Source of the DNA: Elephas maximus indicus
Lineage: Eukaryota; Chordata; Mammalia; Proboscidea; Elephantidae
Reading direction: 5' to 3'
Assembly: GCF_024166365.1 (NCBI RefSeq)
Contig: NC_064835.1
Location: 64,956,607-65,020,606 of the forward strand
DNA: 64,000 nucleotides
Shown piece after piece: positions 1 to 10,773 of this stretch. Within the stretch, counting starts at the first letter, position 1, and the number at the start of each line of letters is the position of its first letter. The position numbers were made by a program, and so were the translations under genes. The notes under the pieces were generated by a model, which did no database searches, was not told the DNA's origin, and saw only the letters and a list, made by a program, of their open reading frames with translations.

Positions 1-175
1 AGAAAGCAGTGCTGGGAGCAGAGTGCATCCTTGAGCCAGGGGTTCCTGTGCTGAGAAGCTCCTAGTCCAGGGGAAGAATGATGACAAGGACCTTCCACCA
101 TAGCCAACAGAGAGAAAAAGCCTTCCCCTGAAGCTGACACCCTGAATTTGGACTTCTAGCCTTCTACACTGTGAG
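1..175 (+). mobile_element. LTR (MaLR-like, afrotherian), 5' portion cut by window edge
   Basis: This resembles the body of the LTRs at 7493-8061 and 8067-8532, including the stretch around 'CCTGTGCTGAGAAGCTCCTA'. It is in sense orientation. It stops at 175 where an RTE element begins and resumes at 1418, so both parts belong to one LTR. No coding sequence is present. Confidence 0.75.
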
Positions 176-1409
176 CTATATCACACACAAGTAAAATTTT
201 GCTGAATGTCATTCAAAAGTGGCTGCAGCAGTATATCAACAGGGAACTGCCAGAAATTGAAGCCGGATTCAGAAGAGGATGCGGAACTGGGGACATCATT
301 GCTGATGTCACATGGATCCTGGCTGAAAGAAGAGAATACCAGAAAGATGTTTACCTGTATTCTGTTCACTGTGCCAAGGCATTCGACTGTGTGGATCATA
401 ACAAATTATGGGTAACATTGTGAAGAATGGGACTTCTAGAACACAATTAATTGTGCTCATGAGGAACCTTTACATAGATCAAGAGACAGTTGTTTGGCAG
501 AACAAAGGGATACTGGTTGGTTTAAAGTCCGGAAGGGTGTGCGTCAGGGTTGTATTCTTTCACCATACCTATTCAATCTGTATGCTGAGCAAATAATACG
601 AGAAGCTGGACTATATGAAGAACAGGGCATCAGGATTGGAGGAAGACTTGTTAACAACCTATGTTATGCAGATGACACAACCTTGCTTGCTGAAACTGAA
701 GAGGACTTAAAGCACGTATCGATGAAGATCGAAGACCACAGCCTTCAGTATGGATTACACCTCAACATAAAACAAAAACCTTCACAACTGAACCAATAAG
801 CAACATCATGATAAACAGGGAAAAGATCAACGTTGTCAAGATTTCATTTTACTTGGATCCACAATCAACACCCATGGGAGCAGCAGTCAGGAAATCAAAA
901 GACGCATTGATTGCACTGGGTAAATGCGCTGCAAAAGACCTCTTTAAAGTGTTGAAAAGCAAAGATGTCACCTTGAAGACTAAGGTGTACGCCTGACCCA
1001 AGCCATGGTGTTTTCAGTCACCTCATGTGCATGTGAAAGAGGGACAATGAATAAGGAAGACCAAAGAAGAATTGATGCCTTCGAGTTGTGGTGTTGGCGA
1101 AGAATATTGAACATACCATGGACTGTCTTGGAAGAAGTGGAGCCAGAATGCTTCTTAGAAGCAAAGATGGCAAGACTAAATCTCATGTACTTTGAACATG
1201 TTGTCAGGAGTGATCAGTCCACGGAGAAGGACATCATGCTTGGTAAAGTAGAGGGCCAGCAAAGAAAAGGAAGACCCTCAATGAGATGGCTTGACACAGT
1301 GGCCGCAACAATGGGCTTAAGCATAACAACAATTCTGAGGATGGCACAGGACCAGGCAGTGTTTTGTTCTGTTGTGCATAGGGTCGCTATGAGTCAGAAC
1401 AACAAGAAG
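176..1409 (+). mobile_element. 5'-truncated RTE (BovB-related) LINE, broken reverse transcriptase
   Basis: The frames spell reverse-transcriptase blocks in order but with frameshifts: GFRRGCGTGD and the AKAFDCVDH block near 250-400, then VRQGCILSPYLFNLYAE near 535-590, and the catalytic YADD near 664-676. A C-terminal block with WCWRRIL and KGRPSMRWLDTV lies at about 1090-1290. The element is missing its endonuclease end and ends in an AAC/AAG-rich tail. It is flanked by ACTGTGAG at 168-175 and 1410-1417, a target-site duplication. It is not functional, because the frame is interrupted repeatedly. Confidence 0.9.
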
Positions 1410-1417
1410 ACTGTGAG

Positions 1418-1490
1418 AGAATAAATTTCTCTTTGTTAAAGCCATCCACTTGTGGTGTTTCTGTTATAACAGCACTAGATAACTAAGACA
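1418..1490 (+). mobile_element. LTR (MaLR-like), 3' portion after RTE insertion
   Basis: This continues the LTR interrupted at 175. It contains the LTR polyadenylation signal AATAAA and ends CTAAGACA, the same terminus seen at 8532. A short A-rich tract follows. Confidence 0.8.
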
Positions 1491-1620
1491 AAAAAAAAAG
1501 ATAACTAAGACAGACTAAAAATTATAATAACTTGTCTGAGAGAACTAGGAAAGCAATGACAACTTTACCCTTGGCGGCTTCAAGGATTGTTATAAATAAA
1601 TACCAGACTCTTAAAAAGGG

Positions 1621-1797
1621 CTGAAGCCCGGGTGGCGTAGTGGTTAAGAGTTCAGCTGCTAACCAAAAGGTCAGCAGTTCGAATCCACCAGCTGCTTCTT
1701 GGAAACCCTGTGGGGCCGTTCTACTCTGCCCTGTAGGGTCACTATGAGTCAAAATTGACTTAACAGCAATGGGTTTGGCTTTTTTTTTTCTTTTTTG
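1621..1797 (+). repeat. AfroSINE, short form
   Basis: The tRNA-like head (GGTGGCGTAGTGGTTAAGAG, then GGTCAGCAGTTCGAATCC with a B-box) is followed by GGAAACCCTGTGGGG and the RTE-like tail ending in a T-rich stretch. The middle block is absent. Confidence 0.92.
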
Positions 1798-1908
1798 GTA
1801 AAAAGGGCTGAGCAGATAAACCTATGTTCACTCATATTCCCCCCAACCTTAATATTCAGAGGTAATACTAGCTTGACAACTTTATTTTGAAACTGCTGTG
1901 TGACATTC

Positions 1909-2056
1909 AGGGGCCCTGGTGGTGCAGTGGTTAAGAGCCCAGGTTGAATCCACCAGCCACTTCCTGGAAATCCTATGGGGCAGTTCTACTCTGTCATATA
2001 GGGTTACTATGAGTCGGAATCAACTCAATGGCAACAGGCTTGGTTTTCGGTTTTTT
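1909..2056 (+). repeat. AfroSINE with internal deletion in the tRNA-like head
   Basis: The head GGGGCCCTGGTGGTGCAGTGG is joined almost directly to the TTGAATCCACC B-box part, so part of the tRNA-like region is lost. The tail with GGGTTACTATGAGTCGGAA is intact. Confidence 0.88.
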
Positions 2057-2463
2057 CTATGATATTCAAGTTAGGGATTGACTGTTTCAGAGAAGCCTTC
2101 TTTGTTCCTCATTTGGTGGTGCAGTAGGGTTTAGGAATCTGGGATCCGACTAATGCCATTTCTCCCTGCACATTACTCTGTTTCCCCATGGTGAACCGTA
2201 CAGTGTTTGCCCATCACCACCAATCCCATCACTAGCATAGTTTTCATGCATACTACGCTTCTTGAGTTGGGTCTTAAGAAGAAAGAAATTGATTTCTAAC
2301 TAGCAGCCCTGATACAGTATCTTCTGACTTTGTGATGAAATAAGAAACAACTAAACACCACCAAACACTAGGAGCAACAGTCATTGTTCTGTTGAAATGA
2401 TCTCCACTGACTCAAAGGCTGATAGAACTAGATTGAAATGTAGTTTTAAAGGTTAAGTCCCTG
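2057..2463. other. Unassigned non-coding stretch
   Basis: I see no exon, no recognisable repeat core and no long conserved frame. It lies between an AfroSINE and an LTR. Confidence 0.5.
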
Positions 2464-2975
2464 CCTTAGTCTGGGTTCTCTAGAGGAGCAAAACCATTGA
2501 AGCATACATAAATATAGAGAGAGAGAAACTTGCTTCAAGGAAATGCTTCACCCACTTGTGGGGGCTGGCAAGTCCCAAATCTGTGGGTTCAGGTGACAGG
2601 CTGTGAAGACCTCTGCTGGGTCATATGGTTGAAGGGGCTGACAAACCCGAAATTTGTAGGAATTGCATTCACAGGAATGCAAGGGTTGGTGAATCCAAAA
2701 TCCTCAAGTCAGGTGACAAGCCAGAGACATCTGCAGCTTTATGTTCCCAGACCGGAGGTCAGGCATTAAGAGAAGTACAGGGTCAAGAAAAAGAGCAAGC
2801 TTTGCCAGAACATCCATTTATATACTAGAGGCCGGCCATATCCCCAAGGAAACTCCCATTTCAACCAACTGGCTGCTCACATCAGATCACAAAATGGAAG
2901 GTGATTACATAGTGTCTGCCAAATTACTGAGAATCAGAGCCTAGCCAAGTTGATACATAACATTAACCATCACAG
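2464..2975 (-). mobile_element. LTR (MaLR-like), antisense
   Basis: It starts TTAGTCTGGGTTCTCTAGAG and ends near AGCCAAGTTGATACATAACA and CATCACAG. Read on the minus strand this gives a TGTGATGG... start and a ...CTAA end, typical of an LTR. The copy at about 39790-40208 shares the layout. Confidence 0.7.
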
Positions 2976-3069
2976 TCCCAATAAAGGTTACCTAATTTAT
3001 TCAAGATCTAAGAAAGTATAACTCAGGAAAAAAAGGAAGCGGTAAGGTCTTACATTAAAAAAAAACAAA

Positions 3070-3232
3070 ACAAAAAAAACCTGGTGCCATCTAATCAGAT
3101 CTGTCTCATAGTGACCCTGTAGAACAGAGTAGAACTGCCATATCTTTCTCCCCCGGCGTGGCTGGTGAGTTTGACTGCCAGCCTTTCAGTTAGCAGAAAA
3201 GAACTTAATCACTGCCCCCAGCACTCCTTAAG
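3070..3232 (-). repeat. AfroSINE, antisense, old copy
   Basis: The tail appears first (CTCATAGTGACCCTGTAGAACAG), then a fragment of the middle block (TCTTTCTCCCCCGG), then the degraded head. It is diverged. Confidence 0.8.
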
Positions 3233-3288
3233 GTCCAACATACTATTTATAAATGTGAATGGTTTGTCTCTAACCCACACCTAAACAT

Positions 3289-3304
3289 ACACACACACAC
3301 ACAC
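3289..3304. repeat. (AC)n microsatellite
   Basis: A short uninterrupted AC dinucleotide run. Confidence 0.9.
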
Positions 3305-3490
3305 ATAGAATTAAGAGAGAAGAGAAAAAGACTCAGTTGGATTAAGAAACAAATAAAAGATAAAATCTAATTATGTACAGTTTGTAAGATTAATTCTTAC
3401 TGGCTATCCAAGCTGAGGAAAAAGATGAAAAATGTTTGGTGAGTTTTAAAATCTTGTGGGTTTTTTTGCATATACATTTCTAAGTAGGAG

Positions 3491-4220
3491 TTTTTTTTTT
3501 TTTTAATTGTGCTTTAAGTGAAAGTTTACAAATCAAGTCACTGTCTCATACAAAAGTTATACATACCTTCCTATGTACTCGTAGCTGCTCTCTACCTAAT
3601 GAGACAGCACACTCCTCATCTCCACCCTGTATTCCCCATGTCTATTCAACCAGCTCCTGTCCCCCTCTTCCTTCTCTTCTTGCCTCCAGACAGGAGTTGC
3701 CCACATAGTCTCAAGTGTCTACTTGAGCCAAGAAGCTCACTCCTTACCAGTATCATTATCTATCTTATAAAAAAAAAATAGTCCAGCCCAATCCCTGCCT
3801 GAAGAGTTGGCTTCAGGAATGGTTCCAGTCTTGGGCTAATAGAGGGTCTGGGGACCTCTGGGGTCCCTCTAGTCTCAGTCATACCATTAAGTCTAGTTTT
3901 TTTGAATGAGAATTTGAGATCTGCATCCCACTGTTCTCCTGCTCCATCGGGGATTCTTTGTCATATTCCCCGTCAGGGCATTGATCAGTGGTAGCCAGGC
4001 ACCATCTAGTTCTTCTGGTCTCAGGCTGATGTAGTCTCTGGTTTATGTGGCCTTTTCTGTCTCTTGGGCTCATCTTTACCATATGTCTTTGGTGTTCTTC
4101 ATTCTCCTTTGCTCCAGGTAGGCTGAGACCAATTGATGCATCTTAGATGGCCACTTGCTAGCGTTTAAGATCTAACAAGGAATTTTTTGTACTCTGTAAC
4201 CTCCTGTCTTTTTTTGCATG
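3491..4220 (-). mobile_element. L1 3' end, antisense
   Basis: A poly-T tract at 3491-3504 is followed by the complement of an L1 3' UTR terminus that matches, in inverse orientation, the plus-strand terminus at 4595-4660 (both contain GACTTGATTTGTAAACTTTC or its complement). The poly-T tract is the element's poly(A) tail read backwards. Confidence 0.75.
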
Positions 4221-4345
4221 GGGTATCTCATAAGTAAAAATTGGGATAGATATATTCCAAATTGTGATTAAGGGTGATGTTTTCCTTCTTTTTTGGTTTT
4301 CTAGATTCTAATTTTCCAACGCTTATACAAAAAAAAAAAAAAAAT

Positions 4346-4670
4346 AAGGGGAACAAGTTCACATGTGAAGGCCCTAAAAGAGAAATATCTGAAGTAAAAT
4401 GCTTCCAAAAGGGAAAGCATAAAAGATTATAGAGGCTTGAGACTATGTTGGCATTTCTGGCCTGGAGGGGAGATGAGAGGGTGAAGGGGGTTAGAAGCTG
4501 GCGAAATGGACACGAAAAGAGAGAGTGGAGGGAGAGAGCAGGCTGTCTCATTAGGGGGAGAGTAACTGGGAGTGTGTAGCAAGGTGTATATGGGTTTTTG
4601 TGTGAGAGACTGACTTGATTTGTAAACTTTCGCTTAAAGCACAATAAAAATTATATATATATAAAAAAAA
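4346..4670 (+). mobile_element. L1 3' end, sense, with poly(A) signal
   Basis: The 3' UTR-type sequence ends with AATAAA at 4643-4648 and an A-rich tail. The terminal ~70 bases are the mirror copy of the antisense L1 that starts at 3491. Confidence 0.75.
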
Positions 4671-4679
4671 AGATTATAG

Positions 4680-5440
4680 AGGGAAAATACCAGGCAAATT
4701 AAAATAAAAGAAAGCAGGAGTGTCGATATCAATATTGGATAAAGTAGATATTGAAGGGAAAAATATTAAATTTCATGAAAAAGAATTCTGCAATAAGAGT
4801 TATATATTTATGGATTTTTTCCAAGTAACATAGCAATAAAATAATAAAGGGAAAAATTACAACACAATAGAATCCACATCCTAATGGGACACCTTCACTT
4901 ACATTTATTCATTCAGCAAATATTTATTGAGACAGATAATTAATGGACTAGATGCTTTGGCTGATTAAGTAAGCAAAACATTATAAGAATACAGAGTATT
5001 TATGTTAAATAGTCTTGATTTAATTGACATATATCAAATTTTGTATCCTACAAATAGCAAATGCCTTATTTTTGAATATCCAGGGAGCATTTATCATGCT
5101 CCATTGTCTGCTAAGCTAGAGAAAACATCTGAAATTACCGTAAGGTGCAAATTGTACAGGTTATATTCTCTGGCCATGGAAGATTAAATTAATAACAAAA
5201 AGCATGAACTATTTAGAAATATATTTATGTTATAAATAAAACTTTGGTTAAAGAAGACATCAAAAGCAGTTACAAATGATATAAAAATTGGTGACACTGA
5301 GAATATTTCATATCAAAACCAGAGGGATAGGGACAAAGCTATGCATACAAAAATTTATAATCTAAAATGCTCCTACTAAGCAAAAAGAACCTAGAAAAAT
5401 AACCATATAAACCTATGCAAAGGGTTATACAGTTTGAGAA
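4680..5440 (+). mobile_element. Old L1 ORF2 fragment (degenerate)
   Basis: The A-rich text retains L1 ORF2 landmarks in order, for example AGAAAGCAGGAGTGTCGATA near 4710 and GAAGACATCAAAAGCAGTTA near 5253. Stops and indels interrupt every frame. Confidence 0.6.
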
Positions 5441-5510
5441 TCAGAATAAGGAGTAGTTGCTACAGTGTTCCTTAAGAATACATTGTTTCTATATATTTAA
5501 ACATTGGAAG

Positions 5511-5718
5511 GAGCCCTGGTAGCACAGTGGTTAAGAGCTCGGCTGCTCACTGAAAGGTTTGCAGTTTGAACCCACCAGCCGCTCCAAGGGAGAAAGATGT
5601 GGCAGTCTGCTTCCGTAAAGATTACAGCCTTGGAAACCCTATGGGGCAGTTCTAATCGTTCTGTTCTGTCCTGTAGGGTCACCGTGAGTTGGAATCGACT
5701 GTACAGCAACAGAGTATC
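5511..5718 (+). repeat. AfroSINE, long form with middle block
   Basis: Full-length copy: head GGAGCCCTGGTAGCACAGTGG, middle block at about 5586-5628 (GAAAGATGTGGCAGTCTGCT), then the GGAAACCCTATGGGGCAG core and the RTE-like tail. It is the best reference here for the segment missing from the short copies. Confidence 0.93.
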
Positions 5719-6064
5719 TAAATATTAAGGCAGCCATAATGATCGTGATTAGGGTCTAGGACATATAGGAATTTGCCATGGAGAGATTTACCCCTTGCCT
5801 AGAAAGACTAAGTGAGCCTAGACATTTTTTGCTGTTTCGTTTATAAGGTTAACTTGAGTAGAATCAACCCTGGGTTTCCAGTACTGAAGTTATATATTCT
5901 CAGAGAAATACCACTGGTACAGAGATTTTAGGTCAACAAGGTATGTGTTCCCTGCCTCCTATCCTAGCCTGGGTTCCCTGTGCTCTGTTCTATCCTGGGA
6001 TCCCCCAGCGGATCACTTTCTTCTAGTGCTGTGTAAAAATAGCAGCTTGGCATCTGACCCCCTC
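5719..6064. other. Unassigned non-coding stretch
   Basis: No exon or repeat family could be recognised. Confidence 0.45.
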
Positions 6065-7190
6065 TAACTTTTTAAGGGAGAAAGAGAATCAAGATCAACA
6101 GCCCAAGGTTGATTCCTATGAGGCAGAGGTCAAACATACCTCCACCTTCCAGCCTTTTGACACCAGCTGTCCCTCCCATGGCACTCTCTACTTCTCTGCT
6201 GGATTTGATAATTCATTGCAACAGCCACACAGAACTCATAGATCATACACACTGTTATGGGGTTTATTAGGGAAATAACAGGTTACAGCTCAGGATACAG
6301 TTCTTCAATCAGAACCGCCTCTTCTCAGCCATGCCCCCAGGCAGGCCTTTCTCTAGCCCTCAGCCAGGTCTCTGCCATGCTCAGGCAAGTGTTCCAACAC
6401 TATTTAGTTCCACCAATAAGTACCTGAGGCACCCCACTCTACCAGTAAGGCCTCGGCCCGAAGGCACTCAGCTCTCTCACTCTGTTGGTCAGCGAGCTTG
6501 GCTCCACCACGTGCCTGGAGGTACCCCACTCCACCAGCAAGCCTCCTACCGAAAAGCACTCAGCTTTCTCACTCCATGGGCTGGGAAGCTCACCTTGCCA
6601 TCTCTTGCCAGTCTCCTGATTCTGCTGCTGCCATTTCTCTGCTGCTGCTTCTCGCCATCTTGCCATCTCTGGTTTACAGTTCTCTCTTGTCTAGGAGGGT
6701 CTCAGTGCAGGAATTCCAGGTCCAAAGGACACACACTGCTCATGTCTCTTCTTCTTGGTGGTAGTTAGGTCCCCTGTTTCCGCCTCTGGGATGGCTCATT
6801 TTAAGCCTAGCAGGATGGCAAAACTGACCAGTCCCCTTGTTAGAGTTCCATATACCTTATTTGCATGTCCTGCCCCTACAAGAATGCCATGCACCTTATT
6901 TATATTATCAGCAGGCCATCCAATCCCTTTGCTGGGCCACAAGCACCTTAGCTGCATAGTCCTACCCAATCATTGAGCCCTTGTGTAAGAGCTCGACTGT
7001 TAACCTAAAGGTCTACAGTTTGAATCCACCAGCCACTCCTTGGAAAACCTATGGGGCAGTTCTACGCTGTCCTGCAGGGTCACTACGAGTCAGAATTGAC
7101 TCAGTGGCAACAGATTTGGTTTCTTTGGTTTTACCCAATCTTTTGGGGGGAGTTGCAAGACCATGGCTAGGAAGGCCATATAAAAGCAGT
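6065..7190. mobile_element. ERV/LTR-like element, copy 1, interrupted by an AfroSINE
   Basis: The same ordered text recurs at 53266-54110: the CCCAAGG block, the CCTCCCATGGCAC block, a GTGCCTGGAGGCACCCC-type unit repeated inside, then CATTTTAAGCCTAGCAGGAT and the TTATTTGCAT run. The internal unit is repeated at about 6420-6600. It holds no open coding frame. An AfroSINE at 6974-7131 splits it. Confidence 0.55.
6974..7131 (+). repeat. AfroSINE, short form
   Basis: The element is flanked by TACCCAATC at 6963-6971 and 7132-7140, a clean target-site duplication inside the ERV-like repeat. The first bases of the head are reduced. Confidence 0.88.
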
Positions 7191-7438
7191 CCATCACACT
7201 GCATGCTGCCTGAGGCATCTCTTGGTTACCCACATCACACCTCAATGATTAGCATAGCACATAAAGGTATATAGCTAAGTGTAGCAGATGGGCACCTGTC
7301 GCCACCTTGTGGCTGCGCCGTATTTTACTGCACTGACTATACTCGTCAAAGCTGAGGAAGAAGGGAGGAAGGATGCTGGCAGAGTTTTGAAATTCTGCCT
7401 TGTTTTGTTTACTATATTTTTCAGACTCTCTAAATGAG

Positions 7439-7492
7439 CGTTATGGATTGAATTGTGTCCCCCCAAAATGTGGGTCAGCTTGGCTAGGCCAT
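7439..7492 (+). mobile_element. Outer LTR, 5' part (split by a younger LTR)
   Basis: It begins TTATGGATTGAATTGTGTCC, the start of the same MaLR-like LTR. It breaks off at GCCAT (7488-7492), which reappears at 8062-8066 after the inner LTR. Confidence 0.8.
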
Positions 7493-8061
7493 TGTCATGG
7501 GTTGAATTGTGTCCCCCAAAATATGTGTCAGCTTGGTTAGGCCATGATTCCCAGTACTGTGTGGTTGTCCTCCATTTTGTGATTGATATAATTTCCGTAT
7601 GCCTTGTAAATCCTAATCGCTGCTTGTGGTTAATGAGACAACATTAGATTACGTTAAAGAGGATTAGGGTGTGATGTAACACCCTTGCACAGGTCACACC
7701 CCTGATCCAACGCAAAGGGAGTTTCCCTGGGGTGTGACCTGCACCACCTTTTATCTTATAAGAGATAAAAGGAAAGGGAAGCAAGCAGAGTGGGGGACCT
7801 CATACCACCAAGAAAGCAGCACCAGGAGCAGAGCATGTCCTTTGGACCCAGGGTTCCTGTGCAGAAAGCTCGTGGTTCAGGAGAAGATGTGATAAGAAGG
7901 ACCTTTCTCCAGAGCCAACAAACAGAGAGAAAGCCTTCCCTTGGAACTGATGCCCTAAATTTGGACTTTTAGCCTACTAGACTGTGAGAGTATAAACTTC
8001 TGTTTGTTAAAACCATCCACTTGTGGCATTTCTGTTATAGCAGTACTAGATAACTAAGGTA
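7493..8061 (+). mobile_element. Inner LTR (MaLR-like), full length
   Basis: It starts TGTCATGGGTTGAATTGTG, is about 569 bases long and ends CTAAGGTA (expected CTAAGACA). A 5-base duplication, GCCAT, flanks it. It lies inside an older copy of the same family. Confidence 0.85.
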
Positions 8062-8066
8062 GCCAT

Positions 8067-8532
8067 GATTCCTAGCATTATGTGATTGTCCACCATTTTG
8101 TGATCTGAGTGATTTTCCTGTGCATTGTAAATCCTACCTCTATGATGTTAATGAAGCAGGAGTAGAGGCAGTTATATTAATGAGGCAGAACTCAATCTAT
8201 GAGATTAGGTTTTGTTTTAAGTCAATCTCTTTTGAGATATAAAAGAGACTCGAGCAGAGAGACAGGGAAACCTCATACCACCAAGAAACAAGAGCCAGAA
8301 GAATAGCGCATCCTTTGAACCCAGGGTCCCTGTGCTGAGAAGCTCCTAGACCAGGGGAAGACTGATGACAAGGACCTTTCCCCAGAGGTAACAGAGAGAG
8401 AAAGCCTTCCCCTGGAGCTGGCACCCTGAATTCAGACTTCTAGCCTCCTAGACTGTGAGAGAATAAATTTCTTTTTGTTAAAGCCTTCCACTTGTGGTAT
8501 TTCTGTTACAGCATTACTAGATAACTAAGACA
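8067..8532 (+). mobile_element. Outer LTR, 3' part
   Basis: It continues the LTR interrupted at 7492, carries the AATAAA signal near 8463 and ends CTAAGACA at 8532. Confidence 0.8.
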
Positions 8533-9610
8533 ATGTATATACTTTTTTTTTTTAAATGATTTTTTTAGTCTGAAGATAAAATGTTCTCTATACCATATGT
8601 CCACAATTATGTGGATCAGAGTATGCCACAAGAAATGATGGAAATAAATGACTAGAAGATAAACAACACTTATTTCAGAAAGGCAAAATTGTATATGATG
8701 GTTATTTTCTCTCTTTTTCCCCAATTTTTATAATGGCAAAACTGTAAACTCATAAGTTATTAGAAAGGCAGAGTGACCTTCTGTATCTGAACTGTAAGCT
8801 TTCCTTTTTCTGTTTAATACGAACACTGGTAAGATGAGAATTCACAGAGATAAACTATATAATTTTATTAGTCAGATAAGGTTAAGCCTTGTTCCTAGAA
8901 ATCTCTATCTTCTGCTCTCTTTTTGAAATGTTTTCATGGAAATTTGTGTGAAGGGGTGAGGTGTGGCTATTGAGCATATGAAATAAGGTTGCTTTAATCT
9001 GATGTGCGGTGACCTCTGAGAAAGAACAGCTGTGTGCAGACAGCCAGCCTGGTATGCCCCAAATGGGAACCAAGGTGCTGCCAGAATGTGAATCTGAGAT
9101 AGAGAAGTGTGTTAGGTGGGATAAGGCTAGACTGCTTCAACAAAGATTCAACAGTACATTGTCTAACGTCTCTGTCACGTTAACAGCCCAACTAAGCATT
9201 CCAGGTTGACAGATAATTCTGCCACGACATGGTTTCTTCCATGGGGTTGCTTTGCCATCCCCAGGGCGTTTTAGCTAAGCAGCTGAGGGATAACTAGGAA
9301 GTCTAGCAGCTGGGAAAGGGGGAGAGAGTGAAGGCCAAGGCAAGGGGTTTCCTTTTAACCAAGTGATGCCGAGTTGCCCACATTCCTTCTGGTGACATTC
9401 GGTTGATGAATAGTCACATGCCACATCCAGCATGGGCGGGAAGAAATGTGGTTTTAACTGAACAGCCTGGTGCTCTGGGAAGAACAGGGAAATGATTTAG
9501 GGGGCTCAGCCAGCAGTTTCCACCCCAAGGGACTTACTCTGAATAGCACATATGCCATGTCATCAGTCACACCTTTGTGCCCAGGTATATCTGTCTTCAT
9601 CGGTTGTACC
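8533..9610. other. Unassigned non-coding stretch
   Basis: I see no exon signature and no repeat core that I recognise. It is probably PAIP2B intron. Confidence 0.4.
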
Positions 9611-9619
9611 AGTGAACAA

Positions 9620-9790
9620 GAGTAGATATTTTGTTGTTGTGAAAATGTATATAGCACAACATCTGCCAATTCAACATTTTTCAGGTGTACAATCTGGTGA
9701 CATCAGTTACCTTAATCGTGTTGTGCAACCATCACCGATAATCGTTGCCAAGTTTCTCATCACCACAAACAAAAATAAGATTTATGTTTA
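9620..9790. mobile_element. Old L1-like fragment
   Basis: Text such as 'TTCAGGTGTACAATCTGGTG' followed by 'CAACCATCACC' resembles the L1 segment at 17310-17380. It is strongly diverged. Confidence 0.4.
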
Positions 9791-10019
9791 ATTGAACACA
9801 GATTTAATAAGGAGGAGCAAGCTCTTTGTTCTTAGAGAGTCAGGGCAGATCTTGAACATTTATGTCAAGTCTTGTGGCTTGGAAATCTGTCGTTACTTTA
9901 AGTACTTCATGACTATCTCATTGAGATTTAAAATAGCGTGGCTCACTGTAATTTGAAGCACTATTCTGAAGTCTTACTACCATGACTCTTCCTCTGAATT
10001 TATGAGGCAACGATATGGA

Positions 10020-10175
10020 CAAATTTGGTTGATTTTTTTTTATTATCGTGGTAAATATATATGTAACAAAACATTTGAAATTTCAACAGTCTTCACATGT
10101 ACAGTTCAGTGATAATATGTTCGTCATGTTGAAACATCATTGGGTGATTATTTTTTGCTCTACCTCCGCTCTGAT
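10020..10175. mobile_element. Old L1-like fragment
   Basis: A T-rich start is followed by the ACATGTACAGTTCAGTG-type block also seen in L1 remnants at 9680 and 17325. Confidence 0.4.
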
Positions 10176-10592
10176 GGTGGCACTAGTGAGCTGTGAATCT
10201 GTCACCAGGCCAGCTGCAGGAAGGGGAGGGCAGATTGTGTTCTCAGTCACACTCAAATCTGCAGAGCGAGCCATACTCTTTACTAATCATGTTCATTACT
10301 AAGAGTTAACAATGTATGCAAAGGAGTATAAAACATCTAGGTATATATTGCTTAAATTTAAGGCCATGTTTAAGAAATATGGAGTTGTTTAAATATTCAT
10401 ATATTTTTTCTTGTTTCAAAAGAATACAACATTGATGCCATCTCATTTTCTGGTGGTGTGCCAAAAAGTGTTCCATCTTTCTAAGATCCTGAAAGTATTT
10501 TTCTCCCATGGGGACCTCGTTACCAGGAGAGTGGGCCAGAAGCTGAGCAATAGTTTTTGATTTAATCTCCACTTTTTTTTTTATCCAGGTAG

Positions 10593-10758
10593 TGAAACCC
10601 TGGTGGCGTAGTGGTTAAGTGCTACAGCTCCTAACCAAGAGGGTGGCAGTTCAAATCCGCCAGGCACTCCTTGGAAACTCTACGGGGCAGTTCTTCTCTG
10701 TCCTATTGGGTTGCTATGAGTCGAAATTGAATCGACGGCAGTGGGTTTTTGGGTTTTG
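10593..10758 (+). repeat. AfroSINE, short form (first of a cluster)
   Basis: GAAACCCTGGTGGCGTAGTGG starts the element and the tail ends in GTGGGTTTTTGGGTTTT. TATCCAGGTAG stands on both sides (10582-10592 and 10759-10769). Confidence 0.95.
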
Positions 10759-10773
10759 TATCCAGGTAGTTAA

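Noticed and set aside
199-799. Reverse-transcriptase frames as possible host genes
   Set aside because: They are pieces of one frameshifted RTE retrotransposon with target-site duplication.
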